A stretch of DNA of 64,000 nt from Chitinivorax sp. PXF-14. Its GTDB lineage: Bacteria > Pseudomonadota > Gammaproteobacteria > Burkholderiales > SCOH01. Location: positions 62,001-126,000 of the forward strand of contig NZ_JBFNXJ010000012.1 of assembly GCF_040812015.1 (NCBI RefSeq), given 5' to 3'. The translations under genes were made by a program, and so were the position numbers. How positions within the stretch are numbered: position 1 is the first letter of the stretch; every line of letters begins with the position of its first letter. The notes beneath the pieces were generated by a model, which was given only the letters and a program-made list of their open reading frames with translations, did not search any database and was not told where the DNA came from. Below, in pieces: positions 44,556 to 55,946 of the stretch.

Positions 44556-46199
44556 TCAGGCGGGCTTCTTGGCCTTGCGCAGCTGATGCTCGATGAACTT
44601 CTGCTGCGCAACCGACAGCAGGTTGTTCACCAGCCAGTACAGCACCAGGCCGACAGGGAAGAAGAAGAACATCACCGAGAAGGCGATCGGCATGATCTTC
44701 TGCATCTTCGCCTGCATCGGGTCGGTCGGCGCCGGGCTCATCATCGTCTGCAGCACCATCGAGCCGGCCAGCAGCAGCGGCCAGACATAGAACGGGTCAG
44801 GCTGCGACAGATCGTGAATCCAGCCCACGAACGGCGCCTGGCGCAATTCGACCGAGGCCAGCAGCGCCCAGTACAGCGCGATGAAGATCGGCATCTGCAG
44901 CAGGATGGGCAGGCAGCCGCCGAGCGGGTTGATCTTCTCGGTCTTGTACAGCTCCATCATGGCCTGATGCATCTTCTGGCGGTCGTCGCCGAACTGCTCC
45001 TTCAAGCGCTCGAGACGCGGCGCGAGCGCCTTCATCTGCGCCATCGACTTGTAGCTGGCCGCCGACAGCGGGAACAGCACGACCTTGACGATGATGGTCA
45101 GCAGGATGATGGCGAAACCCCAGTTGCCGACGAGCTTGTGGCACTGCGCCAAGAGCCAGAACAGCGGCGAGGCGATGATGGTGAAGATGCCGTAATCCTT
45201 GGTCAGCTCCAGGCCTGGCGCGAGCTTGGAGATCACGCTGTATTCCTCGGGGCCGGCGAACAGCGGCATGCCGATCTTGCCGGTCTGGCCCGGGGCGATC
45301 GCCGGCAGGTCACGGATCACGCCGACCGAATACAGGTTGTCGATCTTCTTGATGTCGTAGCGGCGGTCCGGCTGCTTGGTGCAATCGTCACCGGCGCTGG
45401 GCTTGATCTGTTGCGGCAGCCAGGCAGCGACAAAATAATGCTGCACGATGCCGATCCAGCCGTTGTCGCAGGCCGGCACGAAATCTGCCTTGCCCTTGTC
45501 GACGGCGCTGAAATCGACCTTCTGGAATTTCTTCTGCTCGGTGTAGACCGCCGCACCGGTGAAGGTATGCACCATGCGGGTGTCGCCGACCGGCGCCTGG
45601 CCGTCGCGCAGCAGGCGGAAGTAGGCCGACAGGCTGACCGGCGCGTTCGAGCCGTTGACGATCTCGTAATCGACATCGACGACATAGCTGCCGCGCTTGA
45701 AGGAGTAGATTTTGTTGACCTTGATACCGCCGGTTTCCGGCGCTTCGAGCTTGACCTGCAGGCTATCCTGCCCCTGAGCCAGCTGCACCGCCTGGGCCGG
45801 CAGCTTGAACAGGGTGCGGTGCGTCGGTAGATTGGGCAGGTTCTGGCCGAACAGCCCGGTCTGCGCAATGTAGACACGTTCCTTGCCGTCTTCGAGCAGC
45901 GTGAATGGCTGCTTCGAGTCCTCCACCGCCCCATGCTTGACCAGCGACAGCTTGCGGATATCGCCGCCCATGGCGTCGATCTCGACATTCAGCAGATCGG
46001 TGACGACCTTCATACGGCTGGCCGACTGCAGGGCCACGCGGGCTTCGGCCGCGGCGGTGTTGACCGCTGCGGGCGCCTGGCCTGCCGGCGCGGATGCGCT
46101 GGCGTGCGGCTTCGGATTGTATTTCTCTTCGTATTTCTGCCAACCGAACAGAATACCGATCGAGAGAATCATGAACAGGATAAGACGACGGGTTTCCAT
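44556..46199 (-). CDS. yidC: Membrane protein insertase YidC
   Basis: A 547-residue inner-membrane insertase. It begins with [20 protein letters not shown] (first helix), has a large periplasmic domain (about 60-340), then the conserved five-helix core with [19 protein letters not shown], the [18 protein letters not shown] segment and [13 protein letters not shown], and a basic tail that contacts ribosomes. The start is ATG 46199. It follows yidD by 22 bases in the usual rpmH-rnpA-yidD-yidC order. Confidence 0.96.
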   Translation of the reverse strand: METRRLILFMILSIGILFGWQKYEEKYNPKPHASASAPAGQAPAAVNTAAAEARVALQSASRMKVVTDLLNVEIDAMGGDIRKLSLVKHGAVEDSKQPFTLLEDGKERVYIAQTGLFGQNLPNLPTHRTLFKLPAQAVQLAQGQDSLQVKLEAPETGGIKVNKIYSFKRGSYVVDVDYEIVNGSNAPVSLSAYFRLLRDGQAPVGDTRMVHTFTGAAVYTEQKKFQKVDFSAVDKGKADFVPACDNGWIGIVQHYFVAAWLPQQIKPSAGDDCTKQPDRRYDIKKIDNLYSVGVIRDLPAIAPGQTGKIGMPLFAGPEEYSVISKLAPGLELTKDYGIFTIIASPLFWLLAQCHKLVGNWGFAIILLTIIVKVVLFPLSAASYKSMAQMKALAPRLERLKEQFGDDRQKMHQAMMELYKTEKINPLGGCLPILLQMPIFIALYWALLASVELRQAPFVGWIHDLSQPDPFYVWPLLLAGSMVLQTMMSPAPTDPMQAKMQKIMPIAFSVMFFFFPVGLVLYWLVNNLLSVAQQKFIEHQLRKAKKPA

Positions 46200-46221
46200 G
46201 CAAGTCCTGTATTGGTTCGGG

Positions 46222-46431
46222 TCAGGGCACCGGATCGTGCCCACCGGGGTGGAACGGGTGGCAGCGGCAGATACGGCGTGTGGCCAGCCAGCCCCCCTTC
46301 ACCACGCCATGTTTTTGTACGGCCTCGATCGCATACTGCGAGCAAGACGGCGTGAAGCGGCAGCGAGGCCCGAGCAGCGGGCTGATCGTGTACTGATAGA
46401 TGCGGATCAGGAAGACGAGGATGCGCGACAT
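46222..46431 (-). CDS. yidD: Membrane protein insertion efficiency factor YidD
   Basis: A 69-residue protein with an amphipathic N-terminus and the invariant cysteine-rich core [14 protein letters not shown] and [17 protein letters not shown]. It assists YidC. Its ATG at 46431 lies inside the end of rnpA, giving a 25-base overlap in another frame, a known arrangement that couples the two. Confidence 0.95.
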   Translation of the reverse strand: MSRILVFLIRIYQYTISPLLGPRCRFTPSCSQYAIEAVQKHGVVKGGWLATRRICRCHPFHPGGHDPVP

Positions 46432-46769
46432 TTCTTCGCGAGCCTCCTGAACAGGCTCAACAATTCTTCCCGCACCGCTACAGCCTCTTCCGGGCCAAAC
46501 GCCAAGCGCGGCCAGACTATAACATCCAGTCCGTTCACGTCGCCATCATGGAGACGGAAGGTCTCGCGGACGAAGCGCTTCATATAGTTGCGGGCGACAG
46601 CCCGGCGCGCCACCTTCTTGCCGACCACCATGCCCAGCCGGGCGTGGGTCAGCCCATTGGGGCGGGCCAGAACCTGCAGGCGGTCGCCACGAACCGAGCA
46701 GCGCAAATTAAAAACGGATGAAAACTCATCCGCTTTTAACAACTTCTGCTGACGGCTAAAGCGCGGCAA
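46407..46769 (-). CDS. rnpA: Ribonuclease P protein component
   Basis: A 120-residue basic protein that binds RNase P RNA for 5' maturation of tRNA. The family motif is clear: [18 protein letters not shown] followed by [11 protein letters not shown], with the RNxxxR signature. The start is a TTG at 46769 ([16 protein letters not shown]); no ATG exists at the conserved N-terminus. It sits 15 bases after rpmH and overlaps yidD by 25 bases. Confidence 0.94.
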   Translation of the reverse strand: MPRFSRQQKLLKADEFSSVFNLRCSVRGDRLQVLARPNGLTHARLGMVVGKKVARRAVARNYMKRFVRETFRLHDGDVNGLDVIVWPRLAFGPEEAVAVREELLSLFRRLAKKCRASSSS

Positions 46770-46784
46770 AGCGCTTACCCGACC

Positions 46785-46919
46785 TTATACGGACAGGCGA
46801 TGACGACCCTTGGCGCGACGTGCGGCGATCACAGCCTTGCCGCCACGAGTCTTCATGCGAACCAGGAAGCCGTGGGTGCGCTTGCGGCGAACCACGGACG
46901 GTTGATACGTGCGTTTCAT
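46785..46919 (-). CDS. rpmH: Large ribosomal subunit protein bL34
   Basis: The whole 44-residue L34 is present, [18 protein letters not shown] to GRHRLSV. The frame is open to 46985, but the ATG at 46919 is the invariant start. It is the first gene of the leftward operon and is transcribed from the promoter at 46956-46985. Confidence 0.97.
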   Translation of the reverse strand: MKRTYQPSVVRRKRTHGFLVRMKTRGGKAVIAARRAKGRHRLSV

Positions 46920-46955
46920 GTTGCTACCCCAAATGCTGGACGAAATAAACGAGAA

Positions 46956-46985
46956 ATTAGACGCCGAACCACAAGGCATTGTCAA
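46956..46985 (-). promoter_or_regulatory. Sigma-70 promoter of rpmH
   Basis: On the minus strand, a perfect TTGACA (complement of 46980-46985), an 18-base spacer and TCTAAT (complement of 46956-46961). It lies 37 bases before the rpmH ATG and about 20 bases from the DnaA box at 47006. Confidence 0.8.
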
Positions 46986-47005
46986 TGCTTATTTTTTCCC
47001 CCCGC

Positions 47006-47014
47006 TGTGGATAA
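47006..47014. promoter_or_regulatory. DnaA box
   Basis: TGTGGATAA, the exact complement of the consensus TTATCCACA. It lies between the divergent rpmH and dnaA genes and overlaps the putative dnaA -35. It is the only perfect box noticed in the rpmH-dnaA or dnaA-dnaN gaps; GTTTCCACA at 47111-47119 has two mismatches. Confidence 0.8.
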
Positions 47015-47036
47015 GTTCTCGCAAACTGGCTAGAAT
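47008..47036 (+). promoter_or_regulatory. Candidate dnaA promoter overlapped by the DnaA box
   Basis: TGGATA (47008-47013), a 17-base spacer and TAGAAT (47031-47036). The -35 is weak and lies within the DnaA box, which would allow DnaA to repress its own gene. The resulting leader is about 125 bases. Confidence 0.5.
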
Positions 47037-47165
47037 GTGCCTCTCTTTGCCGGCTTGGGCGCACTCCGCCCGGACGGGCGCATCGCCTTGTCCAGCCAGG
47101 CCCGACGCGGGTTTCCACAGCCGCGCGGCATCACCACAAACCACTCCGACCTCAAAAAACTAGAA

Positions 47166-48527
47166 ATGCCGCTACAAGAGCAGTTTTGGCCTTCTTGCCT
47201 GTCCACGTTTGAAACTGAGCTGTCAGCTCAGCAGTTCAACACATGGATCAAGCCGCTCAAGTTCGAAGAGGACGAAGACGCGCTGCGCCTGATCGCACCC
47301 AATCGTTTCACCATCCAGTTCGTCAAGGACCGCTTCCTGTCGCGCATCGAAGAGCTCGCAGGCACGTATTACGGCCGCCCAGTCAACGTCGCACTGAGCC
47401 TTGCTGCGCCCATCGCTGAACCCAGGAACGGCACGAGTGCCGAGCCCGGCAAGCCGCAGCCGGCGGCCAAGGCGGCCGCCTTCAAGCAGATGGGCGCGAG
47501 CCACGAGACCACGCGGCTGATTCCGACCTACACCTTCGACAATCTGGTCACCGGTAAGGCGAACCAGCTCGCGCGCGCCGCCGCGATGCAGATCGCGGAG
47601 AACCCCGGCGTCGCCTACAATCCGCTGTTCATCTATGGCGGCTCGGGCCTGGGCAAGACCCACCTGGTGCACGCCATCGGCAACCTGGTGCACCAGCAGA
47701 ACCCGCAGGCCAAAATCCGCTACATCCACGCCGAACGCTATGTGTCCGACGTAGTCAAGGCCTATCAGCACAAGGCTTTCGATAAGTTCAAGGACTACTA
47801 CCACTCGCTCGACCTGCTGCTGGTCGACGATATCCAGTTCATCAGCGGCAAGAACCGCACACAGGAAGAATTCTTCTTCGCTTTCAACACGCTGATCGAA
47901 TCGCACAAGCAGATCGTCATCACCTGCGACACCTTCCCCAAGGAAATCAAGGAGATGGACGACCGCCTCGTGTCTCGCTTCGGCTGGGGGCTGACCGTGG
48001 CGATCGAGCCGCCGGAGCTCGAGATGCGCGTGGCGATCCTGCTCAAGAAGGCCGAGCAGGAGAACTTCAAGCTCGACGACAATGTCGCATTCTTCATCGC
48101 TCGCCATATCCGCTCCAATGTGCGCGACCTCGAAGGCGCCCTGAAGCGGGTGCTCGCCTACTCGCGCTTCACCGGCAACCCGGTGACGCTCGATCTGGTC
48201 AAGGATGCGCTGAAGGACGTGCTGGCGGTGGAAAACCGGCTAGTGTCGGTGGAGAACATCCAGAAGATCGTGGCGGATTTCTACAAGATCAAGCTGTCCG
48301 ACATGCACTCGAAGAAGCGCAGCCGCAACATCGCCCGGCCACGGCAGATTGCGATGGCGCTGGCCAAGGAGCTGACGCAGATGTCGCTACCGGCGATCGG
48401 CGAGGCCTTTGGCGGACGCGATCACACCACGGTGCTGCATGCCTGCCGAACCATTGCCGACCTGCGCGAGTCGGATCCGCAACTGAAGCACGACTATCAG
48501 GTGCTGATGCAAATGATCAAGGGCTGA
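47166..48527 (+). CDS. dnaA: Chromosomal replication initiator DnaA
   Basis: A 453-residue initiator. Domain I (about 1-85; [21 protein letters not shown]), linker, AAA+ domain III with Walker [11 protein letters not shown] (about 158-167) and Walker [10 protein letters not shown], and DNA-binding domain IV ending in [15 protein letters not shown]. The ATG at 47166 starts the conserved N-terminus; the open frame upstream to 47037 lacks support. It is the first gene of dnaA-dnaN-gyrB. Confidence 0.97.
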   Translation: MPLQEQFWPSCLSTFETELSAQQFNTWIKPLKFEEDEDALRLIAPNRFTIQFVKDRFLSRIEELAGTYYGRPVNVALSLAAPIAEPRNGTSAEPGKPQPAAKAAAFKQMGASHETTRLIPTYTFDNLVTGKANQLARAAAMQIAENPGVAYNPLFIYGGSGLGKTHLVHAIGNLVHQQNPQAKIRYIHAERYVSDVVKAYQHKAFDKFKDYYHSLDLLLVDDIQFISGKNRTQEEFFFAFNTLIESHKQIVITCDTFPKEIKEMDDRLVSRFGWGLTVAIEPPELEMRVAILLKKAEQENFKLDDNVAFFIARHIRSNVRDLEGALKRVLAYSRFTGNPVTLDLVKDALKDVLAVENRLVSVENIQKIVADFYKIKLSDMHSKKRSRNIARPRQIAMALAKELTQMSLPAIGEAFGGRDHTTVLHACRTIADLRESDPQLKHDYQVLMQMIKG

Positions 48528-48614
48528 TCACCCGGTATAGATAAATTTGATCAAAATTGCTGATTTCATTAAAATTTTCGGCATAGACCGAAGCACAGAA
48601 CAGGAAGAATGCAA
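48528..48614. other. AT-rich gap between dnaA and dnaN
   Basis: An 87-base spacer with a distinctly AT-rich core (48536-48585) in otherwise GC-rich DNA. It may hold a dnaN promoter or be a DNA-unwinding element, but no DnaA boxes were seen in it. Confidence 0.4.
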
Positions 48615-49721
48615 ATGGTATTGATGCAGGCTGAACGCGACCTCATCCTGAAGCCGTTGACCACGGTGACCGGCATCGTCGAGCGCCGTCATACGCTACC
48701 CATCCTGTCCAACGTATTGATCGAGAAGAAGGGCCCACAGCTGTCCTTCCTCGCCACCGACCTGGAAATCCAGATCGTGGCCCAGGCACCGGGCGAGCTG
48801 GCGGGCGAAGACTTCTCCATCACCGTATCGGCCAAGAAGCTGCAAGACATCCTGCGCGCCATCCCCGATGCAGCCACGGTCACGCTCGACCACGCCGACG
48901 GCAAGCTGACCGTGAAGGCCGGTAAGAGCCGCTTCAACCTGCAGACGCTGCCCGCGGAAGACTTCCCCAAGCTAGCGCCTGCCGCCGGCGGCCAGATCGC
49001 GTTCGCGCTGCCACAAAAGACACTCAAGCACCTGCTGTCGCAAGTGCAATACTCGATGGCACACCAGGACATCCGTTACTACCTGAACGGCCTGTGCATC
49101 GTCACCGACGGCCGCGAGCTGAAGCTCGTCGCCACCGACGGCCACCGCCTCGCGCTGGTCAGCCACGAGCTCGATGGCGAAGTCGAAAAGAGCGACCTGA
49201 TCCTGCCGCGCAAGACCGTGCTAGAGCTGTACAAGCAGCTCGGCGACAGCGACGACGCGGTCAACATCGAGATCGGCCAGAACCAGGTGCGCTTCACCTT
49301 CGCGGACGTGGTGCTGACCTCCAAGGTGGTCGACGGCAAGTTCCCCGACTACAACCGCGTGATCCCGACGCGCAACGACAAGCACCTGGTGATCGACCGC
49401 CAGCTGCTGCAACAGGCACTACAGCGTGCCGCAATCCTGTCCAACGAGAAGTTCCGCGGCGTGCGCGTGGTACTGATGAACGGCATGATCCGCATCCTGT
49501 GCAACAACAGCGAGCAGGAAGAAGCGCAGGAAGAGCTCGAAATCGACTACGTCGGCGAGCCGCTCGACATCGGCTTCAACATCACCTACCTGCTCGACGT
49601 GCTGGCGAACGTGCCGGTCGAGACGATGAATTTCTCGTTCGGCGACGCCATGGGCAGTGCGCTGATCACGCTGCCGGACAATGACCGCTTCAAGTATGTC
49701 GTGATGCCGATGCGCATCTAG
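48615..49721 (+). CDS. dnaN: DNA polymerase III beta sliding clamp
   Basis: A 368-residue clamp subunit. VTGIVERRHTLPILSNVLIE near the N-terminus, DGHRLALVSHEL in the middle and the C-terminal YVVMPMRI are conserved. The ATG at 48615 (MVLMQAERD) aligns with homologues beginning MxxLQAERD and has AGGAAG at a normal distance; the ATG at 48609 is too close to that site but cannot be excluded. Confidence 0.96.
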   Translation: MVLMQAERDLILKPLTTVTGIVERRHTLPILSNVLIEKKGPQLSFLATDLEIQIVAQAPGELAGEDFSITVSAKKLQDILRAIPDAATVTLDHADGKLTVKAGKSRFNLQTLPAEDFPKLAPAAGGQIAFALPQKTLKHLLSQVQYSMAHQDIRYYLNGLCIVTDGRELKLVATDGHRLALVSHELDGEVEKSDLILPRKTVLELYKQLGDSDDAVNIEIGQNQVRFTFADVVLTSKVVDGKFPDYNRVIPTRNDKHLVIDRQLLQQALQRAAILSNEKFRGVRVVLMNGMIRILCNNSEQEEAQEELEIDYVGEPLDIGFNITYLLDVLANVPVETMNFSFGDAMGSALITLPDNDRFKYVVMPMRI

Positions 49722-49743
49722 TCCACGCACCGCATCACACCAC

Positions 49744-49775
49744 ACGCCGGCCTCCAGCCGGCGTCAGCGTTTTTT
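49744..49775 (+). terminator. Terminator-like hairpin between dnaN and gyrB
   Basis: ACGCCGGC (49744-49751) pairs with GCCGGCGT (49757-49764), and after five bases comes TTTTTT (49770-49775). It probably ends most dnaN transcription, so gyrB would need its own promoter; it could also act as an attenuator. Confidence 0.65.
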
Positions 49776-49819
49776 AGATAACGAGCGGCGGAACGCGAAT
49801 CCGCAGCCAAAAGCAGTAA

Positions 49820-52258
<2,439 letters not shown>

Positions 52259-52359
52259 TGTTGGCAATGCCTAACTGGTACAAACATACTATTTGGGTAA
52301 ACTTCAACGGCATTTTTCGCACGACGGCATTGAATCATTTCCGTAGCTGGATTATTCAA

Positions 52360-52365
52360 TATAAT
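52360..52365 (+). promoter_or_regulatory. Candidate -10 element of the three-gene island
   Basis: A perfect TATAAT lies 40 bases before the methyltransferase start, within the 147-base AT-rich spacer after gyrB. No good -35 is at the right distance (TTTCCG with a 16-base spacer is the nearest), so this is only a candidate promoter. Confidence 0.4.
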
Positions 52366-52405
52366 GTGAACTATTTATCTCTGCTGTTCACCGTCAGAAG
52401 CAGTA

Positions 52406-53716
52406 TTGACTATTGTGCTAGCTATAGAGAATCCAAAACAATCAGGGGCATCTAACTCTGGGCGAGTTTCGTGGTTTCCATACTACGCAGGCTATTCACC
52501 TGATTTTGTTCGTGCGCTCCTAAACTCTGCGGAGCTTTCACACAAATCCACTATTCTTGATCCATGGAATGGTGCGGGAACGACAACAATGGCGGCCCTC
52601 GAACTTGGTTATGAATCGATTGGGTTTGACCTTAATCCGGCGATGGTCGTTGCCGCCAAGGCCCGTTCGATCAACCCACGAGATTGCAACAGCCTTTCTC
52701 CCTTGGCAGCGGACATCATTGAGAAAGCCGGTAAAGAAAAATTTGATATTCAATTTGACGATCCTTTAACGACTTGGCTCTACCCACAAGGCGCAGGAAT
52801 CTTTCGGAGAATCGATATAGCAATACAGAAGCTTTTACTCCCTATTGAGCAACATTCAATAGATGGTGAAAGAGGCGTTAATTGCATGTCGGATATTGCT
52901 GCATTCTTTTATACGGCAATGTTTAGAGTTCTGAGAGATGTATTGAAGCCTTTCATTCCATCGAATCCTACTTGGACAAAGCGACCGAATTTAAATAACC
53001 GTCTTTCGATTGAAGAGCAATCGGTATTTGCTTTATATATTAAGCAAGTAAATGAAATGGCTTCTGTTCTTCAATTCGAGAGTTGGGGGCTAACAGCCCT
53101 ATCAGCGAAAACCACAATAGCGACGGGCACTTCCGAGGCACTAGCTGTCGATGACTCATCAATTGATATGGTGGTTACATCGCCACCATATTGTACGCGG
53201 ATAGACTATGCCGTTGCGACAATGCCAGAGTTGGCAATATTGGGATATCGGCCGAAAGATAGTTTTCAGGATTTGCGGCGCAAAATGATAGGTACGTCCA
53301 CGGTTCCAGTTGCCGCCCCTACAATAATGAGGGAGTGGGGAGAAGAGTGTTTAACATTTCTTGAACGTCTGCGGCTACACGATTCAAAAGCATCGAGCAC
53401 TTATTACTACAAGAGCCATGCACAATACTATGCAAGTATTTATAACTCGCTAAAGGAGATAGCCAGAGTTATGAAAGATGGGGGTAAGTGTGTGCTGGTG
53501 GTTCAAGATTCATACTACAAAGAAATCCACAACAACCTCCCCTTGATTACCGCGGAGATGTTTAGCTCGATAGGGTTAAAAAAAATCACCTCTTTGGACT
53601 TTCCGGCAAAAGCCAGAATGGGTAATAAACACCCATCAACTAAAAAGTACGGGCTGCGTCGGGCAACTGAAAGTGTTATTTGTCTTCAGAAATCTGCCTA
53701 CAATTGCCCATTATAA
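52406..53716 (+). CDS. DNA methyltransferase (SAM-dependent, N6-adenine or N4-cytosine type)
   Basis: A 436-residue protein. SAM-binding motif I is DPWNGAGTT (52-60), followed by an acidic strand end (GFDLNPAMV). The catalytic motif IV is TSPPY (258-262). FPYYAGYS (24-31) resembles motif X. The order X, I, long variable region, IV is the alpha-type arrangement, with the presumed target-recognition region at about 95-245. TSPPY is commonest in N4-cytosine enzymes but also occurs in adenine ones. The start is TTG 52406 (GTG 52415 possible); no clear ribosome site. Clearly AT-richer than the flanking core genes. It leads a tight three-gene set with DUF262 and HEPN-HhH proteins, and would mark self DNA. 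Confidence 0.85.
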   Translation: MTIVLAIENPKQSGASNSGRVSWFPYYAGYSPDFVRALLNSAELSHKSTILDPWNGAGTTTMAALELGYESIGFDLNPAMVVAAKARSINPRDCNSLSPLAADIIEKAGKEKFDIQFDDPLTTWLYPQGAGIFRRIDIAIQKLLLPIEQHSIDGERGVNCMSDIAAFFYTAMFRVLRDVLKPFIPSNPTWTKRPNLNNRLSIEEQSVFALYIKQVNEMASVLQFESWGLTALSAKTTIATGTSEALAVDDSSIDMVVTSPPYCTRIDYAVATMPELAILGYRPKDSFQDLRRKMIGTSTVPVAAPTIMREWGEECLTFLERLRLHDSKASSTYYYKSHAQYYASIYNSLKEIARVMKDGGKCVLVVQDSYYKEIHNNLPLITAEMFSSIGLKKITSLDFPAKARMGNKHPSTKKYGLRRATESVICLQKSAYNCPL

Positions 53717-53733
53717 AACTTTAGGATTGGCAA

Positions 53734-54948
53734 ATGAATTTCAGTGCTATGGACCATGATGATGAGGTACCCGCATCAGAGAAAGATGAAGAGTCAATTT
53801 CTGACGACCCTCCAGAGATTGAAGGCATTGAGCCAGAGACAACTGGAAATTCTACTTGGGAAAACAAAGCGCGCCAATTAATGCGCCAAATCGTTACCCA
53901 AAAGGTAGATCTTCCAATTTCTAAGTTGGCAGCGATGATTGACGATGGAGAAATCGATCTTGCACCAACGTTTCAGCGCCGGTTGAGGTGGACTCGCTCA
54001 CAGCAGTCTCGCTTAATCGAGTCCGTAATCATGAACGTGCCTATACCCCCGGTTTTTTTGGGCGAATATGAACCTGGCAAGTATTTGGTGTTGGATGGCC
54101 GTCAACGCCTTACGGCGCTGTATGAATATCTTACCGGAAATTTTAAGCTCTCTGGATTGGAGGTCTGGACAGAACTGGTTGGAAAAAAATTCTCAAATCT
54201 ACAAAAAATGCATGTACAGGGTCTAAGCAGCCCTGCTCAGGCAATAACGCGGCGATTTGTACCCGCGGTTTTGATCCTTCATGAATCTGTTCCTGAGGTT
54301 AAGTACGAGGTGTTTGATAGACTTAACACTGGCGGTGTAATAGCAGAGCCAATGGAGGTGAGAAATGCTATATATTATGGACCATTCAATAAACTTCTTC
54401 ATGAAGCATCAGAATTAGAGGAATTCCGACGTTTATGGGGAATACCTCTTGATACAAAAGGAAGGGAAAGGAATGGAATATATAAGAGAATGGCCGATTT
54501 GGAAATGGTTCTTCGGTTTTTTGCATTTCAGGACTACAAGAAATTTGATGGAAGTTTGAAGGTTTTTTTAAATAACTTTATGTCCAAAAGAAACGAAGAG
54601 TATACAACAAATAAAACTCTTCTAGACAAGGATCATGAGCTTTTCCTTGAAACAATGAAGCGTGTTTTGTTTTTGCTCGGGGACAAGGCTCTACATAGAC
54701 CAATATCGAAAGATAGCGTTTCAAAATTTCCTTCCGCCCCTTATGCAGATGCAATCCTTTACACCGTATCAAAACTCTCGAATGAGCAGATTACTGAGAA
54801 AAATGGATTGAAAATTCGTGAAACTCTTTGTAATTTATGCCTCAATGACAAGGCTTTTGTAAAATCAATTACAGTTGGAACAAATGCGAGAACAGCGGCT
54901 GACTACAGAATTGAAACTGTAGTAAATGCTATATTGGTCAAACAATAA
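53734..54948 (+). CDS. DUF262 domain protein (GmrS/ParB-like)
   Basis: A 404-residue protein starting at ATG 53734 behind AGGA. After an acidic 45-residue head, the DUF262 core is clear: PTFQRRLRW (78-86), then LDGRQRLTALYEY (120-132), the family's DGQQRxT nucleotide-binding motif with Q changed to R. DUF262 is the N-terminal half of GmrSD type IV restriction enzymes and is found in several defence genes; it is thought to bind or hydrolyse nucleotides. The DUF1524 HNH nuclease half (usual His-Asn-His region) was not seen in the C-terminal part, so this protein is probably a sensor or switch. It is 17 bases after the methyltransferase and 29 before the HEPN gene. AT-rich: the 60 bases from 54481 contain 23 G/C. 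Confidence 0.85.
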   Translation: MNFSAMDHDDEVPASEKDEESISDDPPEIEGIEPETTGNSTWENKARQLMRQIVTQKVDLPISKLAAMIDDGEIDLAPTFQRRLRWTRSQQSRLIESVIMNVPIPPVFLGEYEPGKYLVLDGRQRLTALYEYLTGNFKLSGLEVWTELVGKKFSNLQKMHVQGLSSPAQAITRRFVPAVLILHESVPEVKYEVFDRLNTGGVIAEPMEVRNAIYYGPFNKLLHEASELEEFRRLWGIPLDTKGRERNGIYKRMADLEMVLRFFAFQDYKKFDGSLKVFLNNFMSKRNEEYTTNKTLLDKDHELFLETMKRVLFLLGDKALHRPISKDSVSKFPSAPYADAILYTVSKLSNEQITEKNGLKIRETLCNLCLNDKAFVKSITVGTNARTAADYRIETVVNAILVKQ

Positions 54949-54977
54949 AGTCGATTGCACTAGTTTAAATAGACAGA

Positions 54978-55853
54978 ATGCAGGCAGCCCTCTCCAGTTT
55001 TGACGATTCCCTAAATCGAATTCGTGATGTAGCAAAGGATATGGAGACTCGGATATTGGCCGCACCTCCTGAGGAACGGCTCCGAGATGAAACATTGCGT
55101 TGCGCTTCTACAGTAATTCTTAGTGGCTTTTTTGAAAGTTTTCTTAAGGATTGCACTCAAGCCTATGTGACGGCCATATGCCAAAGAAATATTCCCTTTG
55201 CGCTCTTGGCAGGCAAAATGCAATCTCACCACTTCGTCGCAGGTGGGCAGCTATTGGGGCAAAGATACAGGAAAGAAGGGCGAGTTTCCTGGGTTAAATC
55301 AGACCATCTTGATATTGCTAGGAGGCTATCCTCCCCAGCAAGCCCTGGAAACGATTATATTCTCCTATGGGAAGCTTATGCTAACACTGAAGGCAATCCT
55401 AGCCCGGTAGTAATTGATAAAATACTTGACACTCTTGGAGTGGATCAGCGAAATCTTCGCTTAGATGCCGTGACGGGAGGAAAGTATTCAACACTAAAGC
55501 TAGCGTTGGGGTCTTTCATTGAGGTTAGAAACGAATGCGCCCATACAGGAAGCTCCTTAAACATTCCTACATCTGCAAGACTAGTCGAGTATTGTGACTT
55601 ATTGTTTACGATCGGCGCGGCGATCGTTGCCGTGCTCGAAATAAAATTATCTGAATCTCCTTTGGGAGTAGACATTAACAATTCAGGAGCATCCGAGTTG
55701 TCTAGAATACCCGGGCTTGGCCAAGCAAAAATTGATGCATTAATTCAGTACCGTACGACTTATGGCCGGCTATCAAAGATAGAGGACGTTCTGAAAATTC
55801 CGGGGATAGGGAAGAAACTGTTTGATGTGATCAGATTACATGCTCACGTATAG
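54978..55853 (+). CDS. HEPN-like protein fused to a helix-hairpin-helix domain (putative RNase effector)
   Basis: A 291-residue protein starting at ATG 54978. Residues about 1-225 are mostly alpha-helical, with CASTVILSGFFESFLKDC (42-59) and then EVRNECAHTG (182-191). R184-N185-x3-H189 fits the catalytic Rx4-6H motif of HEPN ribonucleases, with the usual polar residue after Arg. By eye it is nearest the RiboL-PSP and MAE_28990 HEPN groups, some of which neighbour DUF262 genes. Residues 231-287 form a ComEA-type double helix-hairpin-helix (IPGLGQAKIDALIQYR at 244-259, IPGIGKKLFDVI at 274-285), a DNA-binding fold. I know of no described protein with this pairing. Likely the toxic effector of the island. 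Confidence 0.75.
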   Translation: MQAALSSFDDSLNRIRDVAKDMETRILAAPPEERLRDETLRCASTVILSGFFESFLKDCTQAYVTAICQRNIPFALLAGKMQSHHFVAGGQLLGQRYRKEGRVSWVKSDHLDIARRLSSPASPGNDYILLWEAYANTEGNPSPVVIDKILDTLGVDQRNLRLDAVTGGKYSTLKLALGSFIEVRNECAHTGSSLNIPTSARLVEYCDLLFTIGAAIVAVLEIKLSESPLGVDINNSGASELSRIPGLGQAKIDALIQYRTTYGRLSKIEDVLKIPGIGKKLFDVIRLHAHV

Positions 55854-55946
55854 AACACGCAGGAGATCGACTTAGTCTCCCCGTAGCTCGTTCTTCACTT
55901 GTAACAGCCCCCCCCTCCCGTGCCGATCCCTCCAGCCCTCACCACC

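Noticed and set aside
48528-48614. dnaA-dnaN gap as the full replication origin
   Set aside because: AT-rich but only 87 bases with no DnaA box seen; kept only as an AT-rich spacer.
55862-55880. GGAGA/TCTCC dyad after the HEPN gene as a terminator
   Set aside because: Five-base stem without a T-run; too weak to call.
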